NCBI RefSeq assembly: GCF_044458865.1
Contig: NZ_JBITIH010000020.1
Location: 84,229-148,228 of the forward strand
DNA: 64,000 nucleotides
Source: Micromonospora_G sp044458865
Lineage (GTDB): Bacteria; Actinomycetota; Actinomycetes; Mycobacteriales; Micromonosporaceae
Direction of reading: 5' to 3'
Position numbers and translations under genes: made by a program. The notes under the pieces are model-generated. The model saw only the letters and a program-made list of their open reading frames with translations. It made no database searches and was not told where the DNA came from. This document shows positions 1 to 10,900 of the stretch, one piece after another (the first letter of the stretch is position 1; the number at the start of each line of letters is the position of its first letter).

Positions 1-231
1 CGGTACGACCTGGCCGGCTCGGCCTCGGCCGTCGAACCGCATGTCTTCGCGGGCGCGGCCACGGAGACGACGATCTTGCTCGGCGAAGGCCGCGCGGCGC
101 GGTTCGTGCCGGTCGGGGAGCTGCTCGACGTGGACCTGAGCCCCACGGCGGCGGCGGTGTGGCACCGGTTCCTCGGCGGTTTCGCCGGGGCGCCGTCGGG
201 CACCGGTTGGTCAGCAACACGGGTCCCGTAG
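1..231 (+). CDS. NUDIX hydrolase, C-terminal part (5' end outside window)
   Basis: Frame 1 is open from the window edge to a TAG at 229-231, giving 76 residues. The text (for example LLGEGRAARFVPVGEL followed by DLSPTAAAVWHRFLGG) resembles the last third of actinobacterial NUDIX hydrolases, where a GEG.A.RF.. strand precedes the C-terminal helix. The NUDIX box itself lies upstream of the window, so catalytic residues cannot be checked. Substrate unknown. The call rests on the C-terminal pattern only. Confidence 0.6.
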   Translation, partial: RYDLAGSASAVEPHVFAGAATETTILLGEGRAARFVPVGELLDVDLSPTAAAVWHRFLGGFAGAPSGTGWSATRVP

Positions 232-334
232 AAGCCGATGAGCCGGATCAGCCGACGTGGACGCGCGGTCGCCGGGGCGGCGGCGTACAACCAGTTAGAG
301 TGCCGTGGTCCTGGACACGGTCGGGGGAAGTGCA

Positions 335-3300
335 GTGCGGAACTTTCAGTTCGTCAGCGGTGACTCGGCAAAGTATTGGCGGGTCAACCGCGATGGCTCG
401 ACAGTAATCGTGCAGTTCGGCCGGGTCGGCGCCAACGGCACGAGTCAGGCCAAGGAGTTTCCCGACGAGGAGGCTGCGGCCGCCCACGTGGACAAGTGCG
501 TCGCCGAGAAGCTGCGCAAGGGGTACGTGGAGGTGACAGCCGCCGCGCCGCCGAACGCGGCCCCGCCGGTGGGCTTGGCGTCGACGGGCTCGGCCGCGCC
601 CTCGGATAGCTCGCTTCCCGAGGGTGCGGTGGTTCGGGTGGTGGTCGGCGGGTCGCCGGCCGCGCCTGCCACCGACGCAGTGGCCGCTGCCGTACCGGAT
701 GAAGACATCCTGGTCCCCCCGTCCACCTGGCGGCGGAACCTGCGTTTGCGGCGCGGTGGCTGGTTCACCGGCACGCCGATGCCGGCCGGGGCGGACGCGA
801 CCGGAACGGAGTACCTCGACTCGGCACGTCCGGAGATCCACCGACTGTTACAGGACCCGGGATCTGACCCCGAGCTGCGCGCCGCGGCCCTGCTCCTGCT
901 CGACGGCGATCGCCACCGCCCCCTCGGCGCCGATCCGGCCGTCGGCTCGCCCCTGGGCGCGGCGGCGCTGATGGGGGCCGCGGCCCGAGTGCGCGGCCTC
1001 TCCTTCTACGGTGGGCTGGCTCAGCTCGCCAACTACTGGGCCGAGACACGCGGGCTGCTCTTCGCCGCGGAGGCGGCCGTCGCGCTCGCCGGCATCTACG
1101 TCGACGACAACGTGCGCCGAGCGACCCTGCCCGACTTCCAGCCGCAACACGTCTACCGGGGGTGGCCGGACAGCAATCTGCACTACTGCGGCCGGATACG
1201 CGACCTCCTGGCGACCGCGAGCGAGGCCGACTACGCGGCGGTCGAGCGTGTCCTACAACCGGTCCGTCAGGCCGGCACCCCGCTGCAACGGCTGGTGACG
1301 TCGTTCCTGCTGCCGACCCGGACGGACTGGGTGGAGGAGGACACGCTACTTGCCGGCACCCTGCCAGCCGGCCTCGACGCCGCCCCGTTGCTACTGCCCG
1401 CCCTGCATACCGCCGAGCAGCTCGAGCGGGTGAGCCGGCATCTCCCCGTGCACCCGAACGGCTGGACGGAGTCGGTGTTGCCCTCCTTGCTGGAGGGCGT
1501 GGGCGCGGCGGCACTGCCGGTGCTGCTGCGCTGCTTCGACGCCGCCCCGGACGCACGCGACAAGCAGGCGCTGTCGTCGCTGGTCGCACTGCTTCCCGCC
1601 GACGAGGCGTTCCAGGCGCTGCTCGACCGGATCGACCGTAGTCACGTGCTACCGGCAGCGCTACACGAGGCCGCTGCCGCCTACCCGCGCCGGGCCGTCC
1701 GACTCATGGCGCAGTCCGGCTCCCGCACGGTCGACGGTATGCTCCGCCTCCATCTGGCCCGGCACCGAGAACTCGTCGATGAACTGCTGCCGACGCTGCC
1801 GGCCCTCGCCGCCGACCGGATCCGCGCAATCGACGCCGAGGCGGCTGCGATGACCGACGCGCCGACCGCGAAGCTGCCCGCAGTGCTGGTCAGCCCGCCG
1901 TGGAGCGGCAAGAGCAGCGTCGCCAAGTCGTTGACGATCCCAGGTCTGGCCGCCGAGTTCCCGCCAGCGGTGAGCTGGTTGCCCGGCGAGCGTGACGAGT
2001 GGCTGGCCGCGTACGACAGGCGGTTCCGGCACGAGATTTCCCGGACCGACCTCGACCAACTGATGCAGCTGTACCGCACGGGTGGCCCCATCACGTACGG
2101 CGACCAGACCCTGCTCCTCGCCAAGGCTCCGGAAGAGCTGGTCCGGCCACTGCTCGCTCACATACAGCACCAGGACGTCTGGAATCTCACGCAGCTACGC
2201 GTCATCGTCGCCCGGCACGGAACTGCCGCACTGCCGGCGGCGCTACGCATCGCGCGGGTGGCGACCACAATGGCGCCGGCCTTGCTGCCGTTGGCGAGTC
2301 CCGAACTCGCCACGCTCATGGCCGACTGGTGCACCCGGAGCGGCCCTCTACACCAGGTGGCCCGCACCTGGCTGGAGCGCCACCCACTCGCTGCGGCGCG
2401 GGCCTTGGTGCCGGCGTCGCTCGGCAAGGCGGGCTCGTCCCGGCGCCGCGCCGAGGCGACGCTTCGCCTCCTGGCCGGGGCTGGGCACCGGGCCGTGGTG
2501 CTGGTAGCCGCCGCCGAGTACGGCGAGGCCGCCGCCGTGGCCGTCGGGGCAGTACTCGATCAGGATCCGCTGGACCTGCTGCCGACGAAGATGCCGGTGA
2601 TCGGGGATTGGGCCGACCCCGCGTCGCTGCCCCGGATCCCGCTGCGCGACGGCTCCGGGGCGCTGCCGCACGAGTCGGTGCGACACCTGCTCACCATGCT
2701 GGCCATGTCCAAGCTGGGCGAGCCCTACCCTGGCGTCGCGATCGTCAAGGAGGTGGTGGAGCCGCGCGGTCTCGCCGAATTCGGCTGGGCCGTCTTCGAA
2801 CGGTGGCAGGCGGCCTTGATGCCACCCAGGGACAGTTGGGCCCTGGAGTCCTTGGGGTTGACCGGCGACGACGAGACGATCCGTCGGCTGGCTCCGATCA
2901 TCCGCGCCTGGCCGGGCGAAGGCGGCCACGCCCGCGCGGTCACCGGGCTCGACGTGCTCGCCGCGCTCGGCAGCGACGTGGCGCTGATGCACCTCAACAG
3001 CATCGCGCAACGGGTGAAGTTCAAGGGCCTCAAGGAGCAGGCCGTCGAGAAGGTCGCCAAGGTTGCCGAGGCGATCGGGCTGACCGGTGAACAGCTCGCC
3101 GACCGACTCGTCCCCGACCTGGGCCTGGCCACGGACGGTACACTGCGGCTGGACTACGGGCCGCGGCAGTTTGTGGTTACCTTCGACGAGCAGCTGAAAC
3201 CGTGTGTGACGGATGCGGCGGGCGGGCGGTCGGGCGCGTTGCCCAAGCCGGGCACCGGGGACGACGCCACGCTGGCCAACGAGGCGTACACCCGGTTCGC

Positions 3301-4027
3301 CGCGGTCCGGAAGAACGTCCGGAGCATCGCCGCCGACCAGCTCGTACGGCTGGAGCAGGCCATGGTCACCGCGCGGCGTTGGACCGTCACCGAGTTCCGG
3401 GAGCTCCTCGTCGCGCACCCGCTGCTGTGGCACCTCGTCCGACGGCTGGTCTGGGGCGTGTACGAGCTGCCCGATGGCCCTCTCCGGTACGGGTTCCGGA
3501 TCGCGGAGGACCGTACCTTCGTCGACGCGACCGACAACAAGGTCGCCATCGCCGACGAGGCGGTGATCGGTCTGGTGCATCCGATCGAGCTGGGCACGGC
3601 GTGTGCCGGATGGGCGACGCTCTTCGCCAACCACCAGACCCGGCAGCCGTTCCCACAGCTCGACCGGAAGGTCTTCGTGCCAACTCCAGAGGTCGTCGCG
3701 GCGTTGGACGGCCAGACGGTGCCGACCGGCCGGATCCTGGGCCTGGAACAGCGCGGCTGGCGGCGCGGCGGCCCGCAGGACGGGGGCATCCAGGGGTGGA
3801 TCGAGCGGACGGTACGCGACGAGTGGACCTTTGTCGTCGGGGTGGACCCGGGGATCGCCATCGGTGCGCCCACCGAGTGGCCGGAGCAGAAACTCGATAC
3901 TCTCGGCCTCTATGAGGGCGCCGGAGTGTACTGGTGGTTTGACCGCCCGACGGTGCCGCTCGACCGGCTCGACCCCGTGACCGCGTCCGAAATCATCCGT
4001 GACATCACCGAACTGACCGCCAAATGA
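335..4027 (+). CDS. WGR and DUF4132 domain protein (MolR-like), large cytoplasmic
   Basis: About 1230 residues. The N-terminus (RNFQFVSGDSAKYWRV, then VIVQFGRVG and AAAAHVDKCVAEKLRKGY) is a WGR domain, a small module found in PARPs and in many stand-alone bacterial proteins. A proline/alanine linker follows, then a long leucine/alanine-rich helical-repeat-like middle, and a C-terminal block (about residues 1050-1220, with LVHPIELG and PFPQLDRKVF) typical of DUF4132, the family of E. coli MolR/YehI. No signal peptide or membrane segment. Start: GTG 335 has GGGGGAAG four bases upstream and places the WGR strand at residue 2; GTG 305 is the longer alternative. Function unknown. It is the only plus-strand gene here and shares no obvious operon. 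Confidence 0.85.
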   Translation: MRNFQFVSGDSAKYWRVNRDGSTVIVQFGRVGANGTSQAKEFPDEEAAAAHVDKCVAEKLRKGYVEVTAAAPPNAAPPVGLASTGSAAPSDSSLPEGAVVRVVVGGSPAAPATDAVAAAVPDEDILVPPSTWRRNLRLRRGGWFTGTPMPAGADATGTEYLDSARPEIHRLLQDPGSDPELRAAALLLLDGDRHRPLGADPAVGSPLGAAALMGAAARVRGLSFYGGLAQLANYWAETRGLLFAAEAAVALAGIYVDDNVRRATLPDFQPQHVYRGWPDSNLHYCGRIRDLLATASEADYAAVERVLQPVRQAGTPLQRLVTSFLLPTRTDWVEEDTLLAGTLPAGLDAAPLLLPALHTAEQLERVSRHLPVHPNGWTESVLPSLLEGVGAAALPVLLRCFDAAPDARDKQALSSLVALLPADEAFQALLDRIDRSHVLPAALHEAAAAYPRRAVRLMAQSGSRTVDGMLRLHLARHRELVDELLPTLPALAADRIRAIDAEAAAMTDAPTAKLPAVLVSPPWSGKSSVAKSLTIPGLAAEFPPAVSWLPGERDEWLAAYDRRFRHEISRTDLDQLMQLYRTGGPITYGDQTLLLAKAPEELVRPLLAHIQHQDVWNLTQLRVIVARHGTAALPAALRIARVATTMAPALLPLASPELATLMADWCTRSGPLHQVARTWLERHPLAAARALVPASLGKAGSSRRRAEATLRLLAGAGHRAVVLVAAAEYGEAAAVAVGAVLDQDPLDLLPTKMPVIGDWADPASLPRIPLRDGSGALPHESVRHLLTMLAMSKLGEPYPGVAIVKEVVEPRGLAEFGWAVFERWQAALMPPRDSWALESLGLTGDDETIRRLAPIIRAWPGEGGHARAVTGLDVLAALGSDVALMHLNSIAQRVKFKGLKEQAVEKVAKVAEAIGLTGEQLADRLVPDLGLATDGTLRLDYGPRQFVVTFDEQLKPCVTDAAGGRSGALPKPGTGDDATLANEAYTRFAAVRKNVRSIAADQLVRLEQAMVTARRWTVTEFRELLVAHPLLWHLVRRLVWGVYELPDGPLRYGFRIAEDRTFVDATDNKVAIADEAVIGLVHPIELGTACAGWATLFANHQTRQPFPQLDRKVFVPTPEVVAALDGQTVPTGRILGLEQRGWRRGGPQDGGIQGWIERTVRDEWTFVVGVDPGIAIGAPTEWPEQKLDTLGLYEGAGVYWWFDRPTVPLDRLDPVTASEIIRDITELTAK

Positions 4028-4036
4028 TGTCGGCGC

Positions 4037-4648
4037 TCAGCGAACCTCGCCACCGGTAGCGGCGCGACGAACCAGCACTTCCCGATCGACACTCCGACGG
4101 CGTCCGCCGCGCGCCAGGCCAACTCGGGGTTCGGCTTGCGTATCCCCGCCTCGTCGCTGTACGGCTCGGCGGCGAACAGCGGGCCGAGGCCGGCGGAGGC
4201 GAGGAAGTCCGATGGGCGGCGCCGCTGATCGCGTTGCTCACCACCACCATCGGGATCCCCCCCGGCCGCCGCCGTACGCAGCGCTTCCGGGATTCCGTCG
4301 CGGGACGGTCCACTCGTCGCCCCACGCCCACGCGTAGCTCAACGAGACCGCCTCACGCCGTACCGCCTCTCGCGCCGCGTCCGGCCAGCCCGGGGTGACG
4401 ACGTCTTCCCATACCCGCTCGTGGGTCACCTCCAAGGGACCCTGGTCCCGGCTGGTGTCGTCGCGCCAGCGGGAATACCGGCGGGAGCCGTCAGCGATGC
4501 CCCGGACGATCGTGTCGATCGGGACGGTTTGCCCGGTGAGTGCGTGTATTCGCTGGACCAGGGCGGGCGGGGCGGCTGGCTGCGGGCGTGGCAACTCGAC
4601 AAGGACACCACCGAAGTCCAGCAGCAGCGCGGCGGGCGGAAACAGCAT
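4037..4648 (-). pseudogene. HAD-family hydrolase, frameshifted and with motif IV deleted
   Basis: Reading from ATG 4648, the first frame gives LLLDFGGVLVELP (HAD motif I, nucleophile Asp) and a helical cap ending near DEWTV. The family text then continues in a second frame (GIPEALRTAAAGGIPMVVVS, motif II) and in a third (DFLASAGLGPLFAAEPYSDE, then KPNPELAWRAADAVGVSIGK CWFV, motif III). The GD(S/T)xxxD metal-binding motif expected right after CWFV is missing; the sequence jumps to RRAATGGEVR and a stop at 4037. At least two frameshifts plus a small deletion make the gene non-functional. Convergent with the DUF4132 gene, 10 bp apart. Confidence 0.8.
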
Positions 4649-5202
4649 GCGTCCATCGTCGCCGCATCGGCCGGCTCTTGCGGCCAGGAGGCCAGAGTTC
4701 GCGGGGCAGGGAAGCCGCCTGAGCGCTGGGTGACCGGGCAAGCCGGCGACCCCCCATGCGCTGATTCACCGCTGCCATCAACCGGCCCGCTGCCCTGAGG
4801 CCCTGACATCGCCGGACGGGAGTAGGAGGCGGACGCGGTATTTGCGGATGGGATCGGGTCCGCCGCCGAGCGCTGACCGTACGAGAAGCGGAAGCCGAGC
4901 GGCTGCGGTAGTCGGGGCACCAGTCACGTACGGCCACCGACTGGGCCCGTCACCAGAGCCGACGGGCCGGTCACCGCGACGCCGCGCGGGTCGCCGACCC
5001 GGCGGCGGCCGGCTCCGGATCGTGATCTGTCGGATATGGAACGAAGTCGCTGTACGGAAAGCTGCCGACCGGTAACAATGGGTTTCGTGAATCCAGAGAG
5101 GCGGGAGACGGATTTCGCCCGCCAGCCGAAGATCCATCCCGACCAGTGGCGTCGCCCCCTCCAGCCCAGGAAGAACGCGTTCTGTGACTGCCGGTGGGTC
5201 CT
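4649..5202. other. Intergenic region, no gene supported
   Basis: About 550 bases without a convincing coding frame. All open frames here read as arginine/proline-rich shadows. A minus-frame stretch around 4800-4920 has slightly more protein-like composition but no recognisable family. It probably holds the promoter of the downstream plus-strand regulator and whatever remains upstream of the decayed HAD gene. Confidence 0.5.
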
Positions 5203-6210
5203 GTGTTGAGGATCCACTTCCTGCCAGAGGACCTGGCCCGGACCCACGTCGCCGCCAACGTGGACGCGTTGTGGGAGACGGTGTTGAGCCTGCAGTTGCT
5301 CCACAACCACGACGGCCGGCTCGTGTTCCGCCACTGGCGCCGCGAGGTGCGGCCCCGGGCTCCCCGTTCGGTGCGGGCGATCCTGCTGTCCCTGTCGCCA
5401 CCGCGTGGCGACTTTGCCGACCTGCTCACCCCGGCCACCGGAACGCTCGGCTTGGACGCTGGTCTGGAAAGCGTCCGCGCCACCCCGCTGCGGCTGATCC
5501 GTCGCGACCTCGACCACCTGGCCGTACGCCAGCGGCTCCCCTCATGGAGCAGCCCATTGGCCGACGGGGAACCTCAGGCGCTGAACCACGTCGTCCAGGC
5601 GCTGCGCACCTGGCATGACACCGCAGTCCGTCCGTACCACGATCAGATCACCACACATCTCGACGCCGACCGGGCGATCCGCCTCCGGGACGCCCGGCTG
5701 GGCGGACCGGAACGCGTCCTCGCCGGCCTGCCACCACCACTGGACTGGCAGCCGCCGGTCCTGCTCAGCCCGTACCCGGAAGATCATGACCTGTACCTCG
5801 ACGGCCGAGGGCTGATCCTGTTGCCGGCCTTTTTCTGCTGGGGTAAGCCGGTCACCCTCATCAACCCGCATCTACCACCGGTCCTCGTCTATCCGGTGGA
5901 GCGCGACCTGGACTGGCTGAACCCGCACTCCACTTCGACCACCTACGGAGACCGTGCCATCGCGGCCCTGATCGGATCGACCAGAGCCGCGGTGTTGGAC
6001 ACGGTGGGCCAGGGCCCGGTCAGCACCACCGAGGTGGCGAAACGCCTACGCATCTGCCCGTCGTCGGCCAGCGAACACGCTACGACTCTCCGCGAAGCCG
6101 GGCTCATCGTCACCCGCCGAGCCGGCAACGCCGTGCTTCACAGCCTCACCCCGACCGGAGTCGCCCTGCTCGACGGTCCTCGGGGGAGTGTGTCGATTTC
6201 GCCTCTCTAG
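5203..6210 (+). CDS. DUF5937 / ArsR-type winged-helix transcriptional regulator
   Basis: 335 residues. It opens with LRIHFLPEDLARTHVAANVD, the hallmark N-terminus of actinobacterial DUF5937 regulators. The C-terminal 80 residues form an ArsR-like winged helix: VLDTVGQGPVSTTEVAKRL (helices 1-2), then ICPSSASEHATTLREAGLIV (recognition helix) and a wing with RRAGNAVLHSLT. The middle is an uncharacterised sensor-like region. No cysteine metal site of classical ArsR type is visible. Start: GTG 5203 puts LRIHF at residue 2; GTG 5194 is a near alternative. No adjacent effector gene suggests its target, so autoregulation or a distant target is possible. Confidence 0.82.
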   Translation: MLRIHFLPEDLARTHVAANVDALWETVLSLQLLHNHDGRLVFRHWRREVRPRAPRSVRAILLSLSPPRGDFADLLTPATGTLGLDAGLESVRATPLRLIRRDLDHLAVRQRLPSWSSPLADGEPQALNHVVQALRTWHDTAVRPYHDQITTHLDADRAIRLRDARLGGPERVLAGLPPPLDWQPPVLLSPYPEDHDLYLDGRGLILLPAFFCWGKPVTLINPHLPPVLVYPVERDLDWLNPHSTSTTYGDRAIAALIGSTRAAVLDTVGQGPVSTTEVAKRLRICPSSASEHATTLREAGLIVTRRAGNAVLHSLTPTGVALLDGPRGSVSISPL

Positions 6211-6333
6211 CAGACATAGTGTTGGACTTTGAAGTCGAGCGTGCGCGGGATGGCTACCTGCGCACGTGCCCGCAAAGCCAAACCTATGTCTCACCCACGG
6301 TCAGAGGCCACCTTATCGGTGGTCGCGGCTAGA

Positions 6334-6750
6334 CTAGACCGGGAAATAGACGTCGACCGCGAGAAAGCCGCCGGCCACGTCGCACGTCTTCTCGAATCCG
6401 AAGGTTTTCGTGGTGCCCGCAGACGCCGTGCGGGGCTCTTCGAAGTAGCAGCTGCCATTCTCGTTGTAGCCTACGAACAACACCGTCCGCGAATCGCTGA
6501 CCGCCTTCACGTATCCACCGATTTGCAGGCTGCGGTTGTAGAAGATGATGTCACCCTCGGTGATTGATGCGCCGTAGGTGATGCGGAATGGTTGTGTAGT
6601 CGAGTCGACTGCCGATACGGTGGCCACGCGTACGTATGTCTGCGGGGCGGCCTGAGCTGGAGCTTCGGCTTGGGCCAGCGTGCCGGCGGTGAGGGTGGCT
6701 GCGGCGGCCAGCGCGGTCAATAGTCGGCCGGCGTTCCTGCGTGCGGTCAT
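6334..6750 (-). CDS. Small secreted protein of unknown function
   Basis: 138 residues beginning MTARRNAGRLL, a Sec signal peptide with a hydrophobic core (LLTALAAAATLTAGTLA) and a cleavage-like AQA-AP site near residue 35. The mature part of about 100 residues is beta-rich and has two cysteines (SCYFEEP and EKTCDVAGG) that could form a disulphide. The start at 6750 has an AGGGAG ribosome binding site five bases upstream; an upstream ATG would give a poor signal peptide. I recognise no family. Base composition is less GC-extreme than the neighbours. Convergent with the DUF5937 regulator. Confidence 0.7.
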   Translation of the reverse strand: MTARRNAGRLLTALAAAATLTAGTLAQAEAPAQAAPQTYVRVATVSAVDSTTQPFRITYGASITEGDIIFYNRSLQIGGYVKAVSDSRTVLFVGYNENGSCYFEEPRTASAGTTKTFGFEKTCDVAGGFLAVDVYFPV

Positions 6751-7977
6751 CGACACTCCCTGCTTCCTACTTGGGAAGATCTGTTCCGACAATCTCTGTC
6801 GATGAGATCCCCGTTGACAATGCGCCGGTACACGACACCGCGTCGGCTTCGCGTGGCCGGCTCCTGTCCATGCTGGTGGCTGCGGTCATCAGAGCGGAGC
6901 GCCATTCGGCCAGTGCCGAATGGCGCAGGTCCGAGGCAAGCGGGGGAATTCTGGATGATCTTCGTACTTGCCGGGCAGGTGCTGCGACCAGCAGGCGGTT
7001 CTCTGGGCGGGTAGTCGAGGGTGACCAACTCCGGGGTGACGCGGACGGTGACCATGACGAAGCCGTTGCGGTCCGGGTACGCATCGATCGTCGACGGTGG
7101 CGACAGCGGTGCCGTTGGGTGCGTGCCGTCGGATATCTGGTGATCCGCAGGCGGGTCGAACCTCCCGGCGTCCGACGAGGCCACTGCCGTCGCCGCCTGT
7201 ACCGTGCCAATACTTGCCGCTGGGAACCGTCTCGGCGGGGAACCGGAACCCGGCGAACGCCGACTTGGGCGGTGACCACTACGCTCGGTAGCCCGATCGC
7301 TTCACACACCCAGCTTGCCCCGACCTCCGCTACCAGCAACGCAACGGAGCCGGCACCCGATTCCCTCGGCACCAGCGATATGCCGATCCGGATGCGACGA
7401 AAGACGCTGATGGCCTGTGGAATGTGGCGGTGCAGTCTCCGTGGTGGTCTTTTGTAGACAGCCGATGGCTCTTGATTGCCTGCGCTGGACTTCCTTGGGT
7501 TCCCGAACCGATCCCGGCGCGAGGCACCCACCACGTGGCGCCAGGATCAAATCAGGCTGATTTGCGTTGCGGTCTGGGTCGCCTGGTGGTCAAGGCGTTC
7601 GCCTGGGTCAGGCTTGGAGGAGAGCTTGGAGTTGTGGCGACGGGGTGTCGGGGTCGACGACCAGGTTGGTTCGTTGACGACGAGACCGGCGTTCCATCGG
7701 CAGTGTTTGCGATGCAGTTCGCAGTCGCCTGTCGGACAATCGACGCTGCTGGCCGTCGGCGTCGTGGCATGGAATCTTACTACCGGGCGGCAGTGGGGGC
7801 ATGGGCGCCGGTTCTTCTGACTTGGCGCCGGAATACCTGCGTCCAGGTGTGATGTCCATCTGGCGTCATGTCGCCTCTGCGACAGGGCTGAGGCGGCGCC
7901 GACGAAATGTTCGCGTCGCAGACTCCCAGCTGTCGTCATTTCCGATGGCGCACTGCTGAACACAAGGAGTCTGTTTC
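6751..7977. other. Long non-coding stretch with possible gene debris
   Basis: Over 1.2 kb with no intact gene. On the minus strand several protein-like fragments occur in different frames: EAIGLPSVVVTAQVG (around 7255-7300), FAGFRFPAETVPSGKYWHG (around 7200-7255), YPDRNGFVMVTVRVTPELV (around 7015-7080) and NLVVDPDTPSPQLQALLQA (around 7610-7665). The frame changes between them suggest one or two decayed genes, but I cannot name a family. GC content and codon bias are lower than in the flanking genes. The last bases hold the AAGGAG site of the subtilase at 7978. Confidence 0.45.
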
Positions 7978-10900
7978 ATGTCCACCGTTCTGCGTCGTAC
8001 GGCTGCTGGACTGGCGGCCGTCCTCGCGATCACCGCTGCCAGTCCGCCGCTGGCTTCAGCCGCGCCGTCAACCGCTCCGCCGGTAGTTCCGCCTGGGAGT
8101 GGTCCGGCCTTGTCGGCTGGCGCGGCTGCGAAGGTCACCCTGATCACGGGTGATGTGGTTGAGGTCAGCTCGGTCGGGGGCGGCCGGTTCGCCGCTTCGG
8201 TGCAGCCGGCTCCGGGTCGGGAGCAGATCACGTTCCACACGCTCGAGGCCGATGGCGGCTTGCGGGTGCTGCCGAGCGACGTGATTCCCTACGTCTCGAC
8301 CGGCAAGGTGGACGCGGATCTCTTCGATGTGCAGGAGCTGATCGCAGACGGCTATGGTGACTCGTCGGCGGTGAGTCTGCCGTTGATTGTGCGTTACCGG
8401 GATCCGGCCGCCGGGGCCCGGGCCGCGATGGCGGGTGTGACGAGCAGCCGGGCGTTGCCGAGTATCGGTGGTGCCGCGTTGGCTGCGGGTAAGGCGTCGT
8501 TGGCCGACTTCTGGCGGGCCGCCGCGACGGAACCGGCTGCGGGTGCCCGTTCGGGTAGCGCGGCGGCGTTGGGCGGTGGGATCGACAAGATCTGGCTGGA
8601 CGGCAAGGTCCGTCCGGTGCTTGACCGGAGTACCGCACAGATCGGTGCGCCAGCGGCGTGGCAGGCGGGTTACGACGGCACCGGGGTCAAGGTGGCGGTG
8701 CTCGACACCGGCATCGATCAGACCCATCCGGATATCGCGGGCAAGGTGGTACTGGCAAAGAACTTCACCACCAGCGAGGATACGGTTGACCACTTCGGGC
8801 ACGGCACGCACGTGGCGGCGACGGTGGCGGGGACCGGTGCTGGTTCCGGTGGCACCCGCAAGGGGGTGGCGCCGGGGGCGAGTCTGCTGGTCGGCAAGGT
8901 CCTCGGAGATGACGGAAGTGGATCCGAGTCGTGGATCATCTCCGGGATGGAATGGGCTGCGGCTCAGGGCGCCGGTGTGATCAACATGAGTCTCGGTGGT
9001 GGGGCGACTGACGGCACCGATCCGATGAGTGAGGCGGTCAATCGGATCACCGCCGAGGAGGGCACCCTCTTCGTGATCGCCGCAGGTAATGAGGGTGCGG
9101 AGTACACCGTCGGGTCGCCGGGTGCCGCCGCGTCGGCGCTGACGGTAGGCGCGGTGGACCGGGACGAGTCGCTGGCCGACTTCTCGAGCCGGGGTCCTCG
9201 GTTGGGTGATGAGGGGTTGAAGCCCGAGATTACCGCTCCGGGTGTGGACATCGTCGCGGCCCGGGCCGCTGGCACCACGATGGGTACGCCGGCGGATGAG
9301 CTGTACACGGCGGCGTCGGGTACCTCGATGGCGACCCCTCACGTGGCCGGTGCGGCCGCGCTGCTGGCGCAGCAGCACCCGGACTGGTCGCCGGCGCGGT
9401 TGAAGAACGCGTTGGTCAGTACTGCCCGAACGAACAAGGACGTCTCGGTGTTCGGCGGGGGGGCCGGGCGGGTCGATGTGGCTCGGGCTGTCTCCCAGCA
9501 CGTCTTCGCCACCGGGGTGGCCGACTTCGCCCTGATCACGGGTGCGGGCCCGGACTCGGCACCGGTGAGTCGGACGGTGACCTACACCAACGACGGTCCC
9601 GCTCCGGTGACGCTGAACCTGGCGCTTGAGATGTCGGACCTCGGCACTGGTGCCCCCGCGGGTGACGCGATCACGGTTGGCGGTCGCGCGGTGACGGTGC
9701 CGGCTGGCGGATCGGTCGAGGCGCCGGTCACGGTCGATGTGGCGAAGCTGCCCTACGGGCAGTATGGCGGCTGGCTCACCGCGACCGGACCGGATGGCGT
9801 CGTGGTCACCACCGCCGTCGCGGTCTCCGTCGAGGGACCGCCGCACACCGTGACCTTCCGCGCGGTGGATCGAGCCGGCGCGCCGCTGCAACGATTGCCG
9901 GTCATCCTTCTGCAGGGCGACAACTCGCGTTCGGACCGGTCCGGCTCGCTGTACGGGTCTCCCACCTGGACCACCTCTGTGGCGGAGGGCACCTATCTCC
10001 TGTACGCCATGATGGAGGACACCACCAACCGGCAGTACATCCAGGCCGGCGTGATCATCGATCCTGAGCTGAAGGTGGATCGGGACATTGAGGTGATTCT
10101 CGACTTCCGTAAGGCCACCCCGATCCGGATCGAAACGCCAAAGCCGGCCGAGCAGCAGTCTGTGCTGAGCTACTACGCGCATCGGGTGACCGGCACCGGT
10201 CGCGAGATCAACATCGGCGCCATGCACTTCAGCGGGGTCCGACAGGTCAGCGTCACGCCGACCAAGAAGCTCTCCAGCGGCGAGTTCGAATTCTCATCCC
10301 GCTGGCAACTGGCCGCGCCGAGGGTCCAGGCCAAAGTCGGCGGGGTACCCGGCCCGCTCGACATGAGCCTCTCTGTTCGCTCACCGGCCTCCGACGGTAA
10401 GCGCAGCTTCCCGCTGGTCGACGCCGGCCAGGGCACCCCCGCCGAACTGAAGGCGGCGAAGGTGAAGGGCGCGGCCGTCCTGTTCCGGTCCAATCTGACG
10501 AACGAGGGGGCGCTCGCTGCGGCTGCTGCGGCTGCTGGCGCGGCGGTGGCGCTGATGGTGCGTCCCAGCGAGTTCTCGACATGGGCTGAGTGGAACCCGG
10601 TTCATCCGTTCCGGGAGGCGCTCCCCATGCTGGTGGTGTCGGCGGAGACCGGGGCGAAGCTGATCGACCGGGTAGCCAAGAGACCGGCCACCCTGGACCT
10701 GACCATTACCACCGCAAGCCCATACCTCTACGACGTGCAGCACGTGGAGACTGACCAAATCCCGGAGCAGATCGTCTACCGGGTGACCCCGGAGAACTCC
10801 GTGCGGATCACCACCAAGTACCCGGACAACGGCGGTAGTCTCTGGGCGAAGGAGCAGCGGTTCGGCTGGCGCCCCTGGCAGGATTTTGCCTGGAACGATC

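Noticed and set aside
2348..3634. Long minus-strand open frame inside the DUF4132 gene
   Set aside because: Antisense frame in high-GC DNA; no ribosome site, repetitive Arg/Pro/Gly text, and the plus-strand gene has strong family similarity.
4238..4741. HAD gene as an intact short protein
   Set aside because: The conserved motifs continue in other frames after this frame ends, which shows frameshift.
8068..10227. 719-codon minus-strand open frame across the subtilase
   Set aside because: It mirrors the third-position GC of the subtilase and has no recognisable domain; the subtilase has all catalytic motifs.
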